NCBI RefSeq assembly: GCF_040802235.1
Contig: NC_133169.1
Coordinates: 41,795,034-41,859,033, forward strand
Length of the DNA stretch: 64,000 nt
From: Manis javanica
Taxonomy: Eukaryota > Chordata > Mammalia > Pholidota > Manidae
Direction of reading: 5' to 3'
Each line of letters starts with the position of its first letter. Position 1 is the stretch's first letter. Position numbers and translations under genes: made by a program. Positions 60,426 through 64,000 of the stretch are shown here, in pieces. Below the pieces are notes generated by a model. That model ran no database searches. It was not told the origin of the DNA and saw only the letters and a list, made by a program, of their open reading frames with translations.

Positions 60426-62570
60426 GAATTAATGTTTGCAAAATGTTTCTTAAACAATATTAGCAGTGGTTTTAAAAAGTAGTATAACACCACCTGATCA
60501 TATGACCTTCTTGCTCCATGCTGGTGATAACAATTTTCTCAATACTGTTACTCACCTTAAATAATATGTTATATGTGATTCAAATTCATATGCTAGGAAT
60601 CATGAAGGAGATCCCATATGGTCTACTTTGTTCAGTCAGTATTGTATTCTTGAGGCTCACTGATGATACAACCTTTAACTTTGTTTTTAATCCCATTATT
60701 GAACACTTGGGTTGTATTTTTCTATTGCAGACAGGTTTGCTATGGTCTGTCTTCCCATGTGAGACCTTTTACTTTTCTTTTTTCTTTCATTTCTGATCTT
60801 TTTTGTTTCCTGGTAATTTCTTTTACAAAAGAAAATCATTGGCATGGCATTCAGAGATGATTACATCAATAGGTACAGGCTGACATAATATCACATAATT
60901 TTTCACTTTTTCTTTGACTCAAATTCTGGTGATTCAGTACTTCTTTTCCATTATTTCACTCAGTGAGTCTCAGTGTTCCGCCATTACCTGGGCTGCCGTT
61001 GCTCTGGGCATGTCCATGGCGCCACAGGGTCATGGAATCTGGGACTTTTCTTTCTAAAGAAATGAGGTGAAGATACAGAAAAGCCTTTAAGAATGCATGT
61101 ACTCTCTCCCTCACAGAATGACACAGTTTATTTCAAAGAAAGTGATATATTTCAGATAAAATTAATAAAATTAATAACAAAATATTGCAACTAAGAAAGC
61201 AAACTTTGACAGCAAAGTCTGAAACAGAACATAAAATTTCTTATGACATCTTATGAATATTGTTTAGATGTGCATAACTATTCTGAAAAATTTTGAGTAG
61301 AAGATGTCCAAATTTCAAAAGCATTTAGAAAATGCTTCTTGTTATATCCCTCTTGCCAAGAGGGTTGCCTCTCAGAAGGTATTGCTCTCTCTGGCCTTAA
61401 ATAGACCCGGAGAAGCTGGCATTTCAAGAGATACTTCACCAAAGGTCCATGTTTTGTAAAATACATATTAAAATATCTCGTGGAAACCTACTTTTTTCTG
61501 GACCTTATTTTTGGATTGCTCATATCCTGTTTATCTTACCCTGACTTTTGACATGTAGATCTCAATTTCCTGGTAGTTTACAAGTAACTGAATCTGGTCA
61601 TATATGTCTTACTACCTAGTAAAAATCCTGTTTTCCTCTTGAGAAACAGCATTAGTTTTTCCTTATAGAATGCTCTTGAATAAATATCTACACAAACCTT
61701 AATGCAGCAAGTACTGTGTAATGCAGTGCTCAGTATCTTCCATACACATCACTATTAAAATACTGTCAACTTTTGTTATGACTGTATCTTGTCACATTAT
61801 CTGTGACAGAGAAAACTCAGTAAGGACAATTTCAGTACAAGGCTAGGCTAAGTATTTTCAAACAATGAGGAGGTCAGACAATATGATACAAGTGTGCATT
61901 TATGTTAATTCCACTTGAAGTGATGAAACATAAAATCCAGAGGAATATGGGGGTTCTACACTTATTTGCCAATTCTGATTTAGTATATCACTCACCTGGG
62001 CTTAAAGACTATCTGGCAGAAATGTCCACATTATTTCTAATACACTTATTCAAACACTTTTTATCAGTTTAGTGACTGGGACAGTCACCTGGGATAGACT
62101 AGGTTGTCACCTTAAAAAAACGTATGAACTAATAACCAGGGAGCTTCCGCTTGAGTCGCAGTGCAGACAGACTTACAGAAAGTCGTGGTGGGGCCCATGA
62201 GGTAAGGCAAAACCTCAGCCAGGTGACCTGAGCAGCTGCAATAGTTAACGGTGGCCTATTGCATGATGCTTGAATAAGCGCTTCACACAAATCATTCAAG
62301 ACAAGTTATTTTATAAAAGTAACTTTGGTTGTATGAGCATTTGAAATTAATGATATAATAAAATGTCCTTTTCCTTGGCTGAACATAAAGCTGACCTCCC
62401 CTCTCGGGCAGTACAAGGGCTCCAGTGTCAGGGAACGGGGCCCCACTCCCAGGAGGTCCCAGAGAAGCTCGTTCCTGATTTTTCAGGAACTCGGCTGGAT
62501 CTGCATATGAGCTCTCCATAACCAGGTCTAGGCATCTGTGAAACTTCTTCATAATGACTTCAGAATACTT
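60426..62570. other. Intergenic, nothing recognised
   Basis: AT-rich; no gene. Open frames here are short and do not resemble known proteins. Confidence 0.4.
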
Positions 62571-62618
62571 ATGTGCACACACACACACACGCACACACGC
62601 ACACATGCACACACATGT
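62571..62618. repeat. CA microsatellite
   Basis: (CA)n with CGCACA and TGCACA interruptions. Confidence 0.9.
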
Positions 62619-63654
62619 ATAGACATCCCTACCACAAAGAGTGCCTAGGTCTCCTTTACTTCTTCCCTGTTTCCTCCTTCATACTGGCTGACAGAAATTA
62701 TTTGTTTCATTTTTTTAAAGATTGCTCTTTCAGCTCATGAGGTCATGAGTGCTCATTACAGGCACATTTTGGTTGATTAGTGGTATCAGGTCACAAAATT
62801 GTAAAATCACTTTGAGCTTTCCCTTTTCTAGCCACAGTATTATTTTTAATTTATATACATACATAAACCTCAAAGGGAATATAATTTACTACCCCCACCA
62901 CTTAAAAAAATCACTTCAAACCCATGAGATGGAACTCAAGCTTCTGCCTTCCTGTACAGCTTTACATCCCTATGCTGCTCCCGGGATACTCAACTTTGTT
63001 TGTTCGATTTTGTTTTCAGCCTCTTCACAAAAATATGATGCATGAATAAATGTGTAAAAGTACCTCCCTGTCTGATTGTTCTTTTTACCAGACTTGTCTG
63101 TTTATGACATCATCTTGTGGTCCAGAATAATATCCCCTCATATGTTAAAGTGTATAACTATATCATATGTTAAAGTGTAATTACCACAATGAACAGGATG
63201 TTACATGACTATGTTAGAAACTGTTTTCTTGAAATCTGAACATGTCAACTTCTATAGATTATTATAATTATTATATTCCACTTGGTGAAATTATTGCACA
63301 GATTGCTATTTCCTATGATGTGGTTTCTTTCTTGCTTCATCTAAGCCTTTAGCCAAATGCCATCAGATGGACAAGTTCTTCTCTGACTCCTGCATTCAAA
63401 TCTAACAGTCCCATGCAATCAAAACACCCCCTTTTGCTTACCTTTTCCACAGCTCAACAGGGATTTTTGGGCACCATCTAGTTACAATGTGATGGGTCAG
63501 TGTTTTGTGTGTTCTTATTGCTGCTCTATCCTAGTGCCCAACACACAGAGAGAAGCCAATATTGCTTGAATGCATGGAATTCAAGGTTCTGTCAATTTCC
63601 TTATTTGCATATACTAATTCATGACAGGAGATACTGGGTGTATTCTTTCCTTTG
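62619..63654. other. Intergenic, nothing recognised
   Basis: No gene or clear repeat. Confidence 0.4.
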
Positions 63655-63930
63655 CTGGCTTAAAACAGCAGAAATGTGTTGCCTCACGGTAGTGGAGAAG
63701 AGAAGTCCAAAATCAAGATGTCAGCTGGGATAGATGCCTCTGTGGTGTTTGAGAGGGGGTCCTGGTCCATGCTCTGTCCTAGGTTCTGCTGATCACTGAC
63801 AGTCATTGGAATTCCTTGGTATATAGATGTATCACTACACTCTCTGCCTCCATTATCACAGGGCTTCTCCTTGTTTCTCTCTCTCACATGGCTGTCTTCT
63901 CTTAAGGACACCAGACCTATTGCATTAGAG
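63655..63930. repeat. Degenerate interspersed repeat, class unassigned
   Basis: ggcttaaaacagcagaaatg followed by an agaagtccaaaatcaagatg block, and later a cacatggctgtcttctctta block. This order is familiar from an old mammalian dispersed repeat whose class I cannot assign with confidence. Confidence 0.4.
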
Positions 63931-64000
63931 GCATGCCCTACTCCAGTATGACTGTATTCTAACTAAATTCATCATTTATGACTTTATTTTCCAGTAAGTT

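Overview
The window is mammalian nuclear DNA. It is AT-rich and repeat-rich, with three members of one olfactory receptor (OR) subfamily, many LINE-1 (L1) pieces in both orientations, and three endogenous retrovirus (ERV) blocks. I recognise no Alu, B1/B2, bovine or carnivore tRNA-Lys SINE in 64 kb. With the L1 type present, that suggests a SINE-poor laurasiatherian; pangolin (Pholidota) is my best guess, held loosely and not proven by the sequence.

The core is a tandemly amplified OR unit in three + strand copies. Each has similar upstream and downstream flanks and a 3' splice acceptor placed identically before the start codon. Copy A (CDS about 6.24-7.13 kb) and copy C (46.92-47.84 kb) are pseudogenes with several lesions each. 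Copy B (19,020-19,940) is an intact 306-residue receptor that looks like OR family 14, and it is the only convincing host protein-coding gene in the window.

Layout. 1-2.6 kb: degenerate class I ERV pol, + strand. 2.7-7.9 kb: OR unit A. 8.2-13.0 kb: old L1 tail, then a - strand class I ERV of the same family as the first, with LTR-like ends and a 302-codon open env stretch. 13.4-20.7 kb: OR unit B with L1 tails inserted before the gene. 20.7-28.2 kb: old repeats and a broken + strand L1 carrying two almost identical 370-bp LTR-like repeats. 28.3-28.9 kb: an isolated CpG-rich segment. 29-48.3 kb: OR unit C, split by an old - strand L1 that is itself split by a young full-length - strand L1. 48.5-54.5 kb: decayed two-LTR ERV-L-like provirus. 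54.5-64 kb: AT-rich intergenic DNA with L1 tails and old repeats.

The most notable object is the young L1 (about 31,197-39,409). ORF1 and ORF2 are both open, it has a poly(A) tail, and a perfect 15-bp target-site duplication flanks it. Its 5' UTR holds about 210-bp CpG-rich tandem monomers. Its 3' UTR is mostly a 1.5-kb segment that looks like the end of a retroviral env (TM subunit) followed by an LTR-like tail. The duplication lies outside this segment, so L1 and retroviral tail moved as one unit: a chimeric L1.
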